Positions 29,407 through 40,882 of a stretch of DNA of 41,500 nt are shown here, piece by piece. Position numbers and translations under genes: made by a program. The stretch is from positions 33,226,938 through 33,268,437 of the forward strand of contig CM022670.1 in the NCBI GenBank assembly GCA_012295275.1, read 5' to 3'. Position 1 is the first letter of the stretch. Every line of letters begins with the position of its first letter. The notes beneath the pieces were generated by a model. That model ran no database searches and had not been told where the DNA came from. It worked only from the letters and a program-made list of their open reading frames with translations. Origin of the DNA: Chrysomallon squamiferum. Its lineage: Eukaryota; Mollusca; Gastropoda; Neomphalida; Peltospiridae.

Positions 29407-30303
29407 ATGGCTAAAGCAATTTCAACTCGCGGAAGGATGAATGAAGATGAAGAAAAATGTATTCAGAACAACTTGGTGGAAATAGAGAGGACTGTAGAGG
29501 CAAATCATCTCGTCACACATCTTTTTGCTTCCGATATCATTACCCTGGACGACAAAATGGAAATCACTTCTGCCGAATCCAGACAGAAACGTATCCGACT
29601 TCTAATAGATAAAATCATCCTTCAAGGAGGACCGCTGGCCTTCACTGAATTCATCAGATCTCTTGAAAAGAGTCACTATTTGAATCTTGTGGCAAAACTC
29701 ATCGGTTCAAATTCTATCACTCCCAGAGGCGATGATGATGTTGATGATGATATCAAAAAATGGAAACGTGGTAAAAATATCGAACGCAGACTTGAACTGC
29801 TGAGAGATCGAATTTTTAAACTGGACGAGAAAGTCTCACATATTGATGACCTGAAACAAGATATAACAATCATCAAAGATTTTCTGAAAGAGATAAAAGT
29901 GCTGACTGCAAAGGAAGCTGAAACTAAAATGACCATCGAAATGCTGACACAGCAGCTGAACGAAAAAACGAAGAAACTGGAAGAAGCTGAAAGACAAATT
30001 GATCTTCTCGAAAGCAAAATCCAAGAACTCGAAGAACAGAGAAAGAAAGATAAAATGGAAATCAACAATCTGAAAGGCGCGATGACGAGGCAGGATTTCA
30101 CGATCAACACTCTGAAGAATAAGATAGGACTGCAGGATGACCTGATGAAAGAAAAAACGAAAGCCATTGAGGAACTGAAAAAAAAGGATGTAGATAAAGA
30201 AACTCGACTGAAGAAATTGGAAAGTATGGTGCTGAATCCACGTTACCAACCCAAGCAGAGATTTCCTGGTAAAATAAAGCCTAAAAACAGATTTGACAAT
30301 TGA
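29407..30303 (+). CDS. CARD-coiled-coil protein, copy 3 (298 aa)
   Basis: Intact single-exon ORF, CARD at residues 12-102, coiled coil ~125-275 and basic tail (FPGKIKPKNRFDN). It differs from copy 1 at roughly 16 of 298 positions, spread over the CARD (for example V67I, D93N), the coil (N258K) and especially the tail (residues 278-285). ATGG follows TTAAGCC, a fair initiation context. The T-rich tract and AATAAAG just upstream fit a 3' splice site for a leader intron. Confidence 0.85.
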   Translation: MAKAISTRGRMNEDEEKCIQNNLVEIERTVEANHLVTHLFASDIITLDDKMEITSAESRQKRIRLLIDKIILQGGPLAFTEFIRSLEKSHYLNLVAKLIGSNSITPRGDDDVDDDIKKWKRGKNIERRLELLRDRIFKLDEKVSHIDDLKQDITIIKDFLKEIKVLTAKEAETKMTIEMLTQQLNEKTKKLEEAERQIDLLESKIQELEEQRKKDKMEINNLKGAMTRQDFTINTLKNKIGLQDDLMKEKTKAIEELKKKDVDKETRLKKLESMVLNPRYQPKQRFPGKIKPKNRFDN

Positions 30304-30775
30304 CATCATGCTGATATGTCAGAAAATTGCAGTTTTGATAGTTTTACCCCGTGTTTGGTTTGCGACATGATCTTACGGGATTACAATAAACACATGATTG
30401 ATGATGGTTCTAAATTCACACAAAAATAACAAACTAAGTTTTTTAATCTCTTTAAAAACTTTGTTATCATGGAAATTGAAAAACAGAGAATATCTTGGTT
30501 GTATTTTAAGCTCTCTGTAAACCTAACGGTCTAATCTCATGCTGAACAACAGATTTGTGGTGAGAATGGTTTGCAAACAAAGCGTGTACATTTAACATTT
30601 ATTTTTTGGTAAAAGATTTAGTCATTTAAAAGTAAGAATAATAACACTTGTGGTGCTGATGTGATGTTGAATACCTTTCTTCTTTTCATTTTTATTTTCT
30701 ACTTTTTTATCATTGCTAACTCTTTTTTTTTTTCAAAAAATGTCAAACGATAATTCTTTGACATTTGAAATGTTT

Positions 30776-30781
30776 AATAAA
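30776..30781 (+). terminator. AATAAA poly(A) signal of CARD copy 3
   Basis: In the same TTTAATAAAATGAATTAATAC context, about 475 nt after the stop. The extra length comes from a 3' segment (about 30480-30750) that copy 4 shares but copy 1 lacks. Confidence 0.55.
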
Positions 30782-31548
30782 ATGAATTAATACTAATAGT
30801 GTTTGGAAGTTGTTACTGATTCTGTTATGAATTATACACCCCAAAATATATGTCTAGTGTTAAAAGTGTCATAAAATGTGGGAACATTATTGATACTGTT
30901 CGAAGACAATTATTAATGAATATACATTTTGGAAATTGCATCATAGAAATAATTAAATATTATAAAATAAAGTAACAAAAAAAAAAAAAAAAAAAAAAAA
31001 ATAAAAAACATCTTCTGCATAAATCTCCACATACTGAATTTATTATGTTTTTACATTATATATGTTGTTTGGTTAGGAATTCATACAGTACAGTAACTTA
31101 TTTAAAAACGAATAAATTTATTATGATTTTGATGCAAAATTATTATTCCTGATGTAGTTTGTTACTTCTGTTGAAAATTACACTAAGATATCAATTTTAC
31201 TGTAGACTTTCTGATCTACCGGCTTATAAAATTAATGACTTGGAACATTATGGCTGAGACTTCTGCAGTAGACGGGAATAAATAATTTATTTCAAATATC
31301 TAATATACTTATTCAACAGTAAAATAACTCATAAAGCTCTTTCATCATGCACCAAGAAGCTCCATAACAGAATATGTGTTGATAACAGAACTGGTTGATA
31401 GTCGAAAATATTGATAAACTGGAAAAAGTTCAAAGTTTAGAAGATTACAAATATGTTTACGGCATTCAAAATTGTCAGGAATAATGTGATGTTCGTATTA
31501 AAATAAAATAAAACATACGTGTTACTGTCATTAAGAATTACAATGTGT

Positions 31549-31579
<31 letters not shown>

Positions 31580-32970
31580 TTTTACTTTAGTTTGCTTTTA
31601 TAATTGGAAAATTTTAATCAATACACACTAAATGCATTTTCTTTTCACTTTTTCTTATCAAATAAAATATTAACTTTAACTAGTTTAATTTAAATATAAT
31701 AAGTAAATTTTAAAGTTGTAATGTTTTACAATTAACTAATTTCAATTAAATTTTTATTAACCAATTACTGCTACGATTCTCTTTACTCGTACACAAATTA
31801 TATGTAATCAAATAATAAAATAAATCTTATTTAGTACACTCTGTAACTACATGTCAGCACAAAATGTATCTTCTATAGTGCATTCTGAGTCGTCTCACAT
31901 ACAGACACACACACATACACATACCAACACCCATTAAACATAAATATAAATTTTACACATACTCATTCACATCCACATACACACACATACATACATATAA
32001 ACATACCTACATGCAAATAATTACTGTCGATATTTTAATGAAAATATTAACAAAATAAAATTCAATAAACTATTTTTTTTTTAACAATTAATCTGGTAAC
32101 CTGTAATATAGCCATATACAGATTTTTTATTATTGTTTTGTTTTTGTTTAAGAGACTAAGGCATATTTCAGAGTGTTACATATTTAAAAGACCATTGTCT
32201 TCTTCACTGAAGCGTTATTGTTACCATATGAGCAAACATTTCCTATATGGAGATATTACTACAGATGTGTATATGTGCCAAATCTATCTTTTTTTTCTGG
32301 TCTACATTTTTTTTTTCTTTATTATTATTCAGTGGAATAATAAATGAACACTGAAAAGATTTAAATATCGAGTAACAATCTTTAACTTGCGCAGTGACAT
32401 GTTACAATCTTTTATTGTTTTTCAAAAGCATATCGGTGGAAATGAGTTAGCATTTCGGTATTAAATAGTCGTATATTAACACTTATGAAGTCATAAAGCT
32501 GACAAAATATTAAAAAGGAATAGTTTTACAAGTGACTGTAATATTATGCATAAAGTTAATATTTATTAATAAAAATAAATAGATAAATAAATAAATAAAA
32601 ATATATGTTTTTAAATTGCTAGACAGACACACATTACACATACACAATAATAGAATAAAATATTCGTTTGAATATTATGGTAAACTTAACATTTTTAAGA
32701 AAAGAGTTTTATTTTATTTTTTTAAATGTATTAGAATAGAAAAGAAATTTATTTAGTTATTTTTTTTGTTTTAGTTTTGTAGGAATTTGCGTTTTTATTT
32801 TATTTCTAGCAAGTATCTTGCAGTGTGAAATGTGTTTGATTTTAAAATATTAAACGGTTTACAGAAAAAAGAATATATGTAATATGTATGACTTCATATT
32901 GAAATAACGTGCTTACGTACAGAACTATGTATTCAATAATATGCATTCTATTTAAAAAAAATAAAAATAA

Positions 32971-33022
<52 letters not shown>

Positions 33023-33304
33023 TAAATAAATAAATAAATAAAAAGGTATCCAGATCAACTTATCACCCACGTTCAGTTGGATCGTGGATGTAACTCATCG
33101 ACTGATTGTAAATGTAACAGTAAAACTAACGACATAGAGTCACGTGGCTTTGTGACGCGGAATCTGTTAGAAATAAAACAGTGACTCGATCTTTGCAGAC
33201 TTTTGTTTTACACTGATATATTATAGATATATTATTTGAGTTATAACTAAAACTGTGATATAACAGTAATAACAATAATATCAATAGCAATAAGAACAAC
33301 CATA
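30782..33304. other. Unit 3 spacer
   Basis: Same landmark order as the other spacers, but the GGT/GAT tract and the CAGTTTTCCGAGTCAGCGAC block seen in units 2 and 4 are missing. It holds an A-run (30978-31000), TTTA run (31552-31580), ATAC/CA run (31900-32010) and AAT run (32969-33043). No gene supported. Confidence 0.65.
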
Positions 33305-33326
33305 AAGATAATGATGATGATAAACA

Positions 33327-33602
33327 CAACATAATAGGAAACAGAAGCGACAGATACGCTGTACTGCATTAGTTAATGTTACAGTCATTACAGGACCAAC
33401 CCGTGTTAATTAACATTTATTATTACAGATTAATCTTAATGCAAGCATGAACCAAGGTCGTCCACTAGGCGAAGCTATTTCTTCTAAAATGACTCACTGT
33501 GTCCTAGGTTTGACCTTGACAGTTCCCTTTGAGTTCTTTTCCACTGGAATATCATACTTTGGTACTTTCAGCTACATGATCATTCTCTATCAATATTTTT
33601 AA
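33327..33602 (+). other. Conserved pre-CARD block, unit 4 (51-codon ORF)
   Basis: ORF at 33447-33602 starts MNQGRPLGEAISSKMTHCVL and uses the same stop as unit 1. TGACTCA at 33490-33496 and TGACCTTGA at 33511-33519 are unchanged. Confidence 0.4.
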
Positions 33603-34448
33603 AATTTAAATTATTTTATACTATTTTGCATGAAAGTAAATACAATAAACAATAATTAGCACTAAAAAAAAACGATATAAACTAAATGAAGGAAATATCT
33701 TAATTTTATTATTATTTTTTTTTTTAAATAAATAAATAAATAATACTGCAAATAATAATATTTATTTCAACAAATTTTATCCTTTCAAAATAATTTTTAA
33801 TAGTTTTTAATGAAATTACTTTCAGAATATATCTTGATCATTTTACTATTTTAATAAATATTTAATCTCCAATAAAGAAAAAAACAAAACAATTATTTCA
33901 TTAGTGAAAGATGACTTAATTTGCGCCTTGAGACATAATTAATATATTACATGTATAAATCATCTTGAAAATAACAAATCTGTCCTGTTCACCGACGTAA
34001 ATGTAGATTTGTATTTATGTAATGTCACACCTGACCTTCAGATTTTGATAAAACACGTCCTAATTATCATATATAAGCTAAATACTAGCATATAAGTAAA
34101 CTTCCTGGATTGCAAAATAAAAGAAAAATAAGGTTCAGAATCTTGTTCTGGAGATAAACAATCTAATACTTCAACCAATGAATTCATCCGGTTCAAGATT
34201 TCCTTGAAACTATTCACAAGCCTGCCAAACATCTGAAATGTAAATTATAATCAGTAACTGTTTGAATAAGGCTTGTTTTTTGAACATGCAATGATCCAAT
34301 AAATCATAAATGAGGATACCATCTGACGCAGTGTTTTGGGTGACTGCGAACTGTTAAGTTTTGTTGTTTCGAGTTCAACATGTGACGTTTGGTAACACTA
34401 TCAAGGTGTTCACTATTCAGCGTGCTGCTGTTCTTCTTTAATGTGGAT

Positions 34449-34520
34449 TATAATCAAAACATGTAGTTCTGTGGTCAATACAAAGACCTGAAAATACTAC
34501 AGATAGTAGACGTTATTCTG
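34449..34520 (+). promoter_or_regulatory. Presumed promoter and 5' leader of CARD copy 4
   Basis: TATAAT at 34449-34454, GGTCAATAC downstream, and a leader ending TTCTG before GTAAGT at 34521. The acceptor candidate AG at 36059-36060 gives an ~1540-nt intron, the longest of the four because of the 47-bp repeats. Confidence 0.35.
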
Positions 34521-35162
34521 GTAAGTTTGCTAAACTTGATTTATAATGTTTTTTATTTATTGAAGGATAAATTACTAAATTACTTCCTTAAGGACATGGA
34601 TTGGAATAGTTTGAAAATGGTTAATATCATTATCTTTTAATAAGTATTGTCAGATGAAGTTCAAAAATAATTTTCATTGTATAAATGGGTTTTTTCTGAT
34701 TGTAGCCTGTGTGAATACAAATAAGGCTAACAGAATTGGTGTAAACGATGAGTAGTAAAATACATTTTAAATAAATGTTTTGCAGATTTTTAGAAGACTT
34801 GCACATTTAAACATTAGAATATTTGCATTTTGTAACTGAGTAGTTCTTTTCAAACTGCTATTCCAAGATGTCTGCTCCATTTTTAGTCCATGCGACAAAA
34901 AAAATAAAATAAAAATAAAAATAAATAAAAAATAAATAATAATAATAATAATAATAATAAGAAGAAGAAGAAGAAGAAGAACAACAACAACAACAACAAA
35001 AACTACAGTAATAACTGCAGACAGAGTAGGTAAAAACAAAAATGAATTACATTTTATTGTGAAATAACCATATTTAATTAAAATTAAAATTAAATTTCCT
35101 ACGCTGCAGATACAAAACATAAGTTATTTTGAAGCAGACTGTTTCGAAAGCTTGAATATGCA

Positions 35163-35493
35163 CTGTCATTTTAGTAAATAACAACCAGCGTTGTTACAGT
35201 AATATAATCCTGTCATTTTAGTAAATAACAACCAGCGTTGTTACAGTAATATAATCCTGTCATTTTAGTAAATAACAACCAGCGTTGTTACAGTAATATA
35301 ATCCTGTCATTTTAGTAAATAACAACCAGCGTTGTTACAGTAATATAATCCTGTCATGTTAGTAAATAACAACCTTGCGTTGTTACAGTAATATAATCCT
35401 GTCATTTTAATAAATAACAACCAGCGTTGTTACAGTAATATAATCCTGTCAATTTAATAAATAACAACCATGAGTTGTTACAGTAATATCATA
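35163..35493 (+). repeat. 47-bp tandem repeat, seven units (unit 4)
   Basis: Units start at 35163 and every ~47 bp. Units 1-4 appear identical, unit 5 has CATGTTAG and CCTTGCG variants, and unit 7 matches the diverged last copy in unit 3. No spacers of unique sequence separate them. Confidence 0.9.
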
Positions 35494-36068
35494 ATACTGT
35501 GCCTCTACAGTTTGATAGTCAAAGTGTACTATAGTTTTATTTAATACAATTTAATACAAGCAGTTAACTATTTCATAAGCAAATTAATATAAATATAATC
35601 TACAAAACTAATATTCAAAACACGTAACAAACAATTAAACACAAAATATAAAAATGTAAAAGTTACAACTGCATCATGTATTACGTATATATCATCAAAA
35701 TTCATAAATCATGTTTGTCATAGTAGCTCTTACTATCCAAGTATCACTGTAGAAAATGTGACTTTTGATAATGAAAAGAAAAGGAAACATTGTCATATGA
35801 TATTATCGAAATGTTTCCACATAAGAAATAAACATAATTTAATAATGAATAGAGTTTTTGTGTTTTTATAAAAATAAAGAAGTGTTCGATTTCTCGAAAT
35901 TTTAACCTAATCTATGCAAAATATAATTTTGGTAACATTGGCCATGTATGTTTCTATCATTTGAATTTTATGAAGAGAAAATTATGAATAAGCAAGTATT
36001 ATGTCCTTAGGTATGGTATATATTTATTTCTTCTTTTTTTTTTTTCTTTTTTTAATAAAGATTAAGGC

Positions 36069-36964
36069 ATGTCTAAAACAATTTCAACTCGTGGAAGGAT
36101 GAACGAGGATGAAGAAAAATGTATTCAGAACAACTTGGTGGAAATAGAGAGGACTGTAGAGGCAAATCATCTCGTCACACATCTTTTTGCTTCCGATATC
36201 ATTACCCTGGACGACAAAATGGAAATCACTTCTGCCGAATCCAGACAGAAACGTATCCGACTTCTAGTAGATAAAATCATTCTTCAAGGAGGACCGCTGG
36301 CCTTCACTGAATTCATCAGATCTCTTGAAAAGAGTCACTATTTGGATCTTGTGGCAAAACTCATCGGTTCAAATTCTATCAGTCCCAGAGGCGATGATGA
36401 TGTTGATGATGATATCAAAAAATGGAAACGTGGTAAAAATATCGAACGCAGACTTGAACTGCTGAGAGATCGAATTTTTAAATTGGATGAAAAAGTCTCA
36501 AATATTGATGACCTGAAACAAGATATAACAATCATCAAAGATTCTCTGAAAGAAATAAAAGTGCTGACTGCAAAGGAAGTTGAAACTAAAATGACCATCG
36601 AAATGCTGACACAGCAGCTGAACGAAAAAACGAAGAAACTGGAAGAAGCTGAAAGACAAATTGATCTTCTCGAAAGCAAAATCCAAGAACTCGAAGAACA
36701 GAGAAAGAAAGATAAAATGGAAATTAACAATCTGAAAGGCGCGATGACGAGGCAGGATTTCACGATCAACACTCTGAAGAATAAGATAGGACTGCAGGAT
36801 GATCTGATGAAAGAAAAAACGAAAGCCATTGAGGAACTGAACAAAAGGATGTAGATAAAGAAACTCGACTGAAGAAATTGGAAAATATGGTGCTGAATCA
36901 ACGTTACCAATCCAAGCAGAGGTCGCCGGTTAAAATGAAGCCTAAAAACAGATTTGACAATTGA
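36069..36964 (+). pseudogene. CARD-coiled-coil protein, copy 4, frameshifted near 3' end
   Basis: The reading frame from 36069 runs 261 codons to a TAG at 36852-36854. A CARD and most of the coiled coil are intact and nearly identical to copies 1 and 3. In the A-run at 36843-36846 one A is missing relative to copy 1, so the frame ends NKRM. The downstream DNA up to TGA at 36962-36964 still matches the other copies' C-terminus, so the lesion is young, or is an assembly/sequencing error in a homopolymer. The truncated product would lose the last ~37 residues, including the basic tail. The start is MSKT with T at +4, weaker than the other copies. Confidence 0.8.
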
Positions 36965-37434
36965 CATCATGCTAATATGTCAGAAAATTGCAGTTTTGAT
37001 ATTTTTACCCCTGTGTTTGGTTTGCGACATGATCTTACGGGATTACATTAAACACATGATTGATGATGGTTCTAAATTCAGACAAAAATAACAAACTAAG
37101 TTTTTTAATCTCTTTTAAAAACTTTGTTATCATGGAAATTGAAAAACAGAAAATATCTTTGTTGCATTTTAAGCTCTCTGTAAACCTAACGGCCTAATCT
37201 CATGCTGAACAACAGATTTTTGGTGAGAATGGTTTGCAAACAAAGCGTATACATTTAACATTTATTTTTTGCTAAAAGATTTAGTCATTTAAAAGTAAGA
37301 ATAATAACACTTGTAGTGCTGATGTGTTGTTGAATACCTTTCTTCTTTCCATTTTTATTTTCTTCTTTTTTATCATTTTTTTTTTTTTTTTCAAAAAATG
37401 TCAAACGATAATTCCTTTGACATTTGAAACGTTT

Positions 37435-37440
37435 AATAAA
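37435..37440 (+). terminator. AATAAA poly(A) signal of CARD copy 4
   Basis: Conserved TTTAATAAAATGAATTAATAC context after the copy 4 gene. Confidence 0.5.
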
Positions 37441-40400
37441 ATGAATTAATACTAATAATGTTTGGAAGTTGTTTTAAATAATAAATACATATTCCTATTT
37501 ACTGATTCTGTTATGAATTATACACCCCAAAAATATGTCTAGTGTAAAAGTGTCATAAAATGTGCGAAAATTATGGATACTGTTCGTAGACAATTATTAA
37601 TGAATAAATATTTTGGAAATTGCATCAAAGAAATAATTAAATATTATAAAAGAAAGTAACAATAAAACAAATAAAAATCTTCTGTATAAATCTCCACATA
37701 CTGAATTTGTTATGTTTTTACATTATATATGTTGTTTGGTTAGGAATTCATATACTAACTTATTTATAAACGAATAAATTTATTATGAAATTGATGCAAA
37801 ATTATTATTCCTGATGTAGTTTGTGACTTCTGTTGAAAATTACAATAAGATATCAATTTCTGATCTACCGGCTTATAAAATTAATGACTTGCAAGATTAT
37901 GGCTCTGAATTCTGCAGTAGACGGGAATAAATAATTGATTTCAAATGTCTAATATACTTTTTCAACAGTAAAATAGCTTATAAAGCTCTTTCATGCACCA
38001 AGAAGCTCCACAACTAAATATGTATTGATAACAGAACTGGTTGATTGTCGAAAGTACTGATAAACTGGAAAAAGTTCAAAGTTTAGAAGATTACAAATAT
38101 GTTTGTTTAAAATTGTCGACTGACATAAAAAATTTATTTATTTATTTATTTTTCTAGTTTGCTTTTAATTGGAAAAAAATTTTGAAATACACACAAAATG
38201 CATTTTTCCTTTCCCTTTTCTTATCAAATAAAATATTTTAAAAATTTTTGTAATATTTTACAATTAACTAATTTAAATTAAATGTTTATTAACCAATTAC
38301 TGCTAGGGTTCCCTTTACTCGTACACAAATTACATGTAATCAAATAATAAAATAAATCTTATTTAGTACACTCTGTAACTACATGTCAGCACAAAATGTA
38401 TCTTCTATAGTGCATTCTGAGTCATCTCACATACAGACACAGACACAAACACATACCAACACCCATTAAACATAAATATAAATTATATATATATATATAT
38501 ACACACTCATTCACATCCACATACACACACATACATACATATAAACATACCTACATTCAAATAATTACTGTCGATATTTTAATGAAAATAATATTAACAA
38601 AAATAAAATTCAATAAACTAGTTTTTTTTTAACAATTAACCTGATAACCTGCAATATAGACATACACAGATTTTTTATTATTGTTTTGTTTTTGTTTAAG
38701 AGACTAAGGCATATTACAGAGTGTTACATATTTAAAAGGTCATTGTCTTCTTCACTGAAGCGTTATTGTTACCATATAAACAAACATTTCCTATATGGAG
38801 ATATTACTACAGATGTGTACATGTGCCAAATCTATCTCTTTTTTTTTTGTTTTTTTTTTTTTCTTTATTATTATTCAGTGGAATAACAAATGAACACTGA
38901 ACAGATTTAAATATCGAGTAACAATTTTTAACTTGCTCAGTAACAGGTTAGAATATTTTATTATTTTTCAAAAGCATATCGGTGGAAATGAATCAGATTT
39001 AAGAGGTCGTATATTAACATTTATAAAAATAAAAAAGCAAAATATTTACAAGTGAATATAATATTATGCTTAGAGTTAGTATTTATTAATAAAACATAAT
39101 AAATAAATAAATAAAAATATTTTTTAAAATTACTTCGCCATTGAAACATCTGTGTTGAAACATACTGAGCGCGTTTTATGCAGTATTTTGCCAAATTCGT
39201 CTTTCTGACCATGGATCCTAAGAAAGTGAATGCAGTGGAAGTGCTTAGAAGAAGAGGCGGATGATGTCCACTGAATTAAAGCATGAAATTATGGAAAAAA
39301 CATGAACGAGGTGTGCATGTAGTTGACTTGGTTAGGCAGTACGAGCCATAGTACTTCTACGCAGAAGGAGTCGATAAAGGCTATAACTTCAGCCAAAAGC
39401 GTTAAAATAATTTTTCCGATCTCCAATATAAATACACTTTACAAAACCAATTTATTTCTTTACATTCTTTACATTTAAAAGCACGTTACAAAAAATTAGG
39501 ATATATATATATGTATATATATATATATAATAATAATAATTATAATAATAAAGAATAAAATATTCGTTTGAATATTAGGATAACCTTAACATTTTTAAGA
39601 AAAGTGCTAGTTTTAATTTTTAAATGTATTAGAATACATTCACAATATATATATATAATGATGAAAAAGGTGAAAAACAATTTTTTAATTTTTAATTTTT
39701 GTTTTAACAACAACAGTAACAACAACAAAACCAACAATAACAACAACACCCCTAACAAAAACACCAACAACACCCATAACAACAACAACAACAACAACAA
39801 CAATAATAATAATAACGATGATGATGGTGGTGGTGATGATAATAATGGAGATGGTGGTGATGACGATGATGATGCTCAATAGCTTGGCCTAAGGTTTATT
39901 TAGTTTTGTCCCTGACGCACTTCACTTAGTACACAGAATCGATGACTTATTTGTTACTTACTGTTCGACTTTACGACCGTGCGCCTCGGAAATGTTGGTA
40001 TATACGTATCTGCCAACACTGGGGCAAGATGCTTTTCATCCCTGTCATGAGATTTAAGACGAATGGGACGGGAAAAACAAAACAAAAATGCAACAGTTTA
40101 GACTAAGCTTAGTAGTAAGTTTGTAAAGAAAACTATTCCGGCAGTTTTCCGAGTCAGCGACATCTTTGATCCACTTTCCAGCGTTATTAACACTAAACAA
40201 ATATTTTCTGGGCTTTTTGTTTGTTTGTTTGTTTGTTTTTTCTAGCAAATATATTAAATATCTTACAGTGTGAAATGTGCTTTGATTTTAACAAATTAAA
40301 CGGTTTACAGAAAAAAGAATATATGTAATATCTATTACTTAAGGTTGAGATAACATGATTACATACAGAACCATGTATTCAATAATATCGATTCTATTAA

Positions 40401-40460
<60 letters not shown>

Positions 40461-40700
40461 ATTTAAAAAAAAAAAATCAGCTTACGACTACACCACACAC
40501 GTTCAGCTGGTCGGAACGTGGTCTTAACTCTACGACTGTCTGTGACTATAACAGTAAAACTAACGACATACAACCATTTGTTGTATGACGTAACAGCCTG
40601 TTAGAAATAAAGCAGTGGCTCGATCTTTGTAGACTTTTATTTTCACCGATATATAATGTGTTATTTTATTTTTTTATTTTATTTTAGTTAAAACTAAAAC
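37441..40700. other. Unit 4 spacer with transposon insertion
   Basis: Follows the common landmark order: ATTACATGTAATCAAATAAT, then CAGTGGAATAACAAATGAAC, then the GGT/GAT tract near 39820-39870, then GCAGTTTTCCGAGTCAGCG, then AACGGTTTACAGAAAAAAG. The transposase fragment lies at about 39135-39480. AAC/AAT runs lie at 39705-39820 and an AAT run at 40400-40452. Homology to the other units fades after about 40.65-40.7 kb. Confidence 0.6.
39135..39480 (+). mobile_element. Decayed Tigger/pogo-like transposase N-terminal fragment
   Basis: From ATG at 39211 (MDPKKVNAVEVLRRR) and in shifted frames downstream, the DNA reads MMSTELKHEIMEK, KHERGVHVVDLVRQY, STST and QKESIKAITSAKSVKII. This is the CENP-B/Tigger-type helix-turn-helix start ('eiiekhe.G..v.dla..y..stSTi..il'). 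At least two frameshifts, a stop and loss of the middle of the helix region make it inactive. The rest of the transposase is absent. It sits at a point where units 1-3 are continuous. Confidence 0.75.
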
Positions 40701-40808
40701 TCTGAGTTTCTAATAATTTAGTAGGAACGTGATCATTTTTAAATTATGGCGCATACGTTTGAATAATGGCTGGCTCTGAATATGAGTTTGTCTTTTCGTG
40801 CGCGCATT

Positions 40809-40882
<74 letters not shown>

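Larger units (their letters stand above)
14024..40700 (+). repeat. Tandem array of four CARD-gene units
   Basis: Four head-to-tail units begin near 14024, 19658, 27037 and 33305. Each contains the same ordered landmarks: the AGGAAACAGAAGCGACAG block, the short-ORF block, the leader donor GTAAGTTTGCTAAACTTG, the CARD gene, AATAAA and a long AT-rich spacer. Distances between successive short-ORF starts are 5630, 7378 and 6266 bp; between CARD starts they are 6278, 7376 and 6662 bp. Unit 4 spacer homology fades at about 40.7 kb, and no fifth unit starts in the window. The spacers differ by insertions, deletions and microsatellite length. Confidence 0.9.

Noticed and set aside
32138-32347. A 69-codon open frame recurring at 38686-38886
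   Set aside because: The frame is kept only between the very similar units 3 and 4, is AT-driven and ends in T/A runs. The equivalents in units 1 and 2 are broken.
35163-35493. Regular repeats that might suggest a CRISPR array
   Set aside because: The 47-bp units are directly adjacent with no unique spacers, in a eukaryotic intron; this is a minisatellite.
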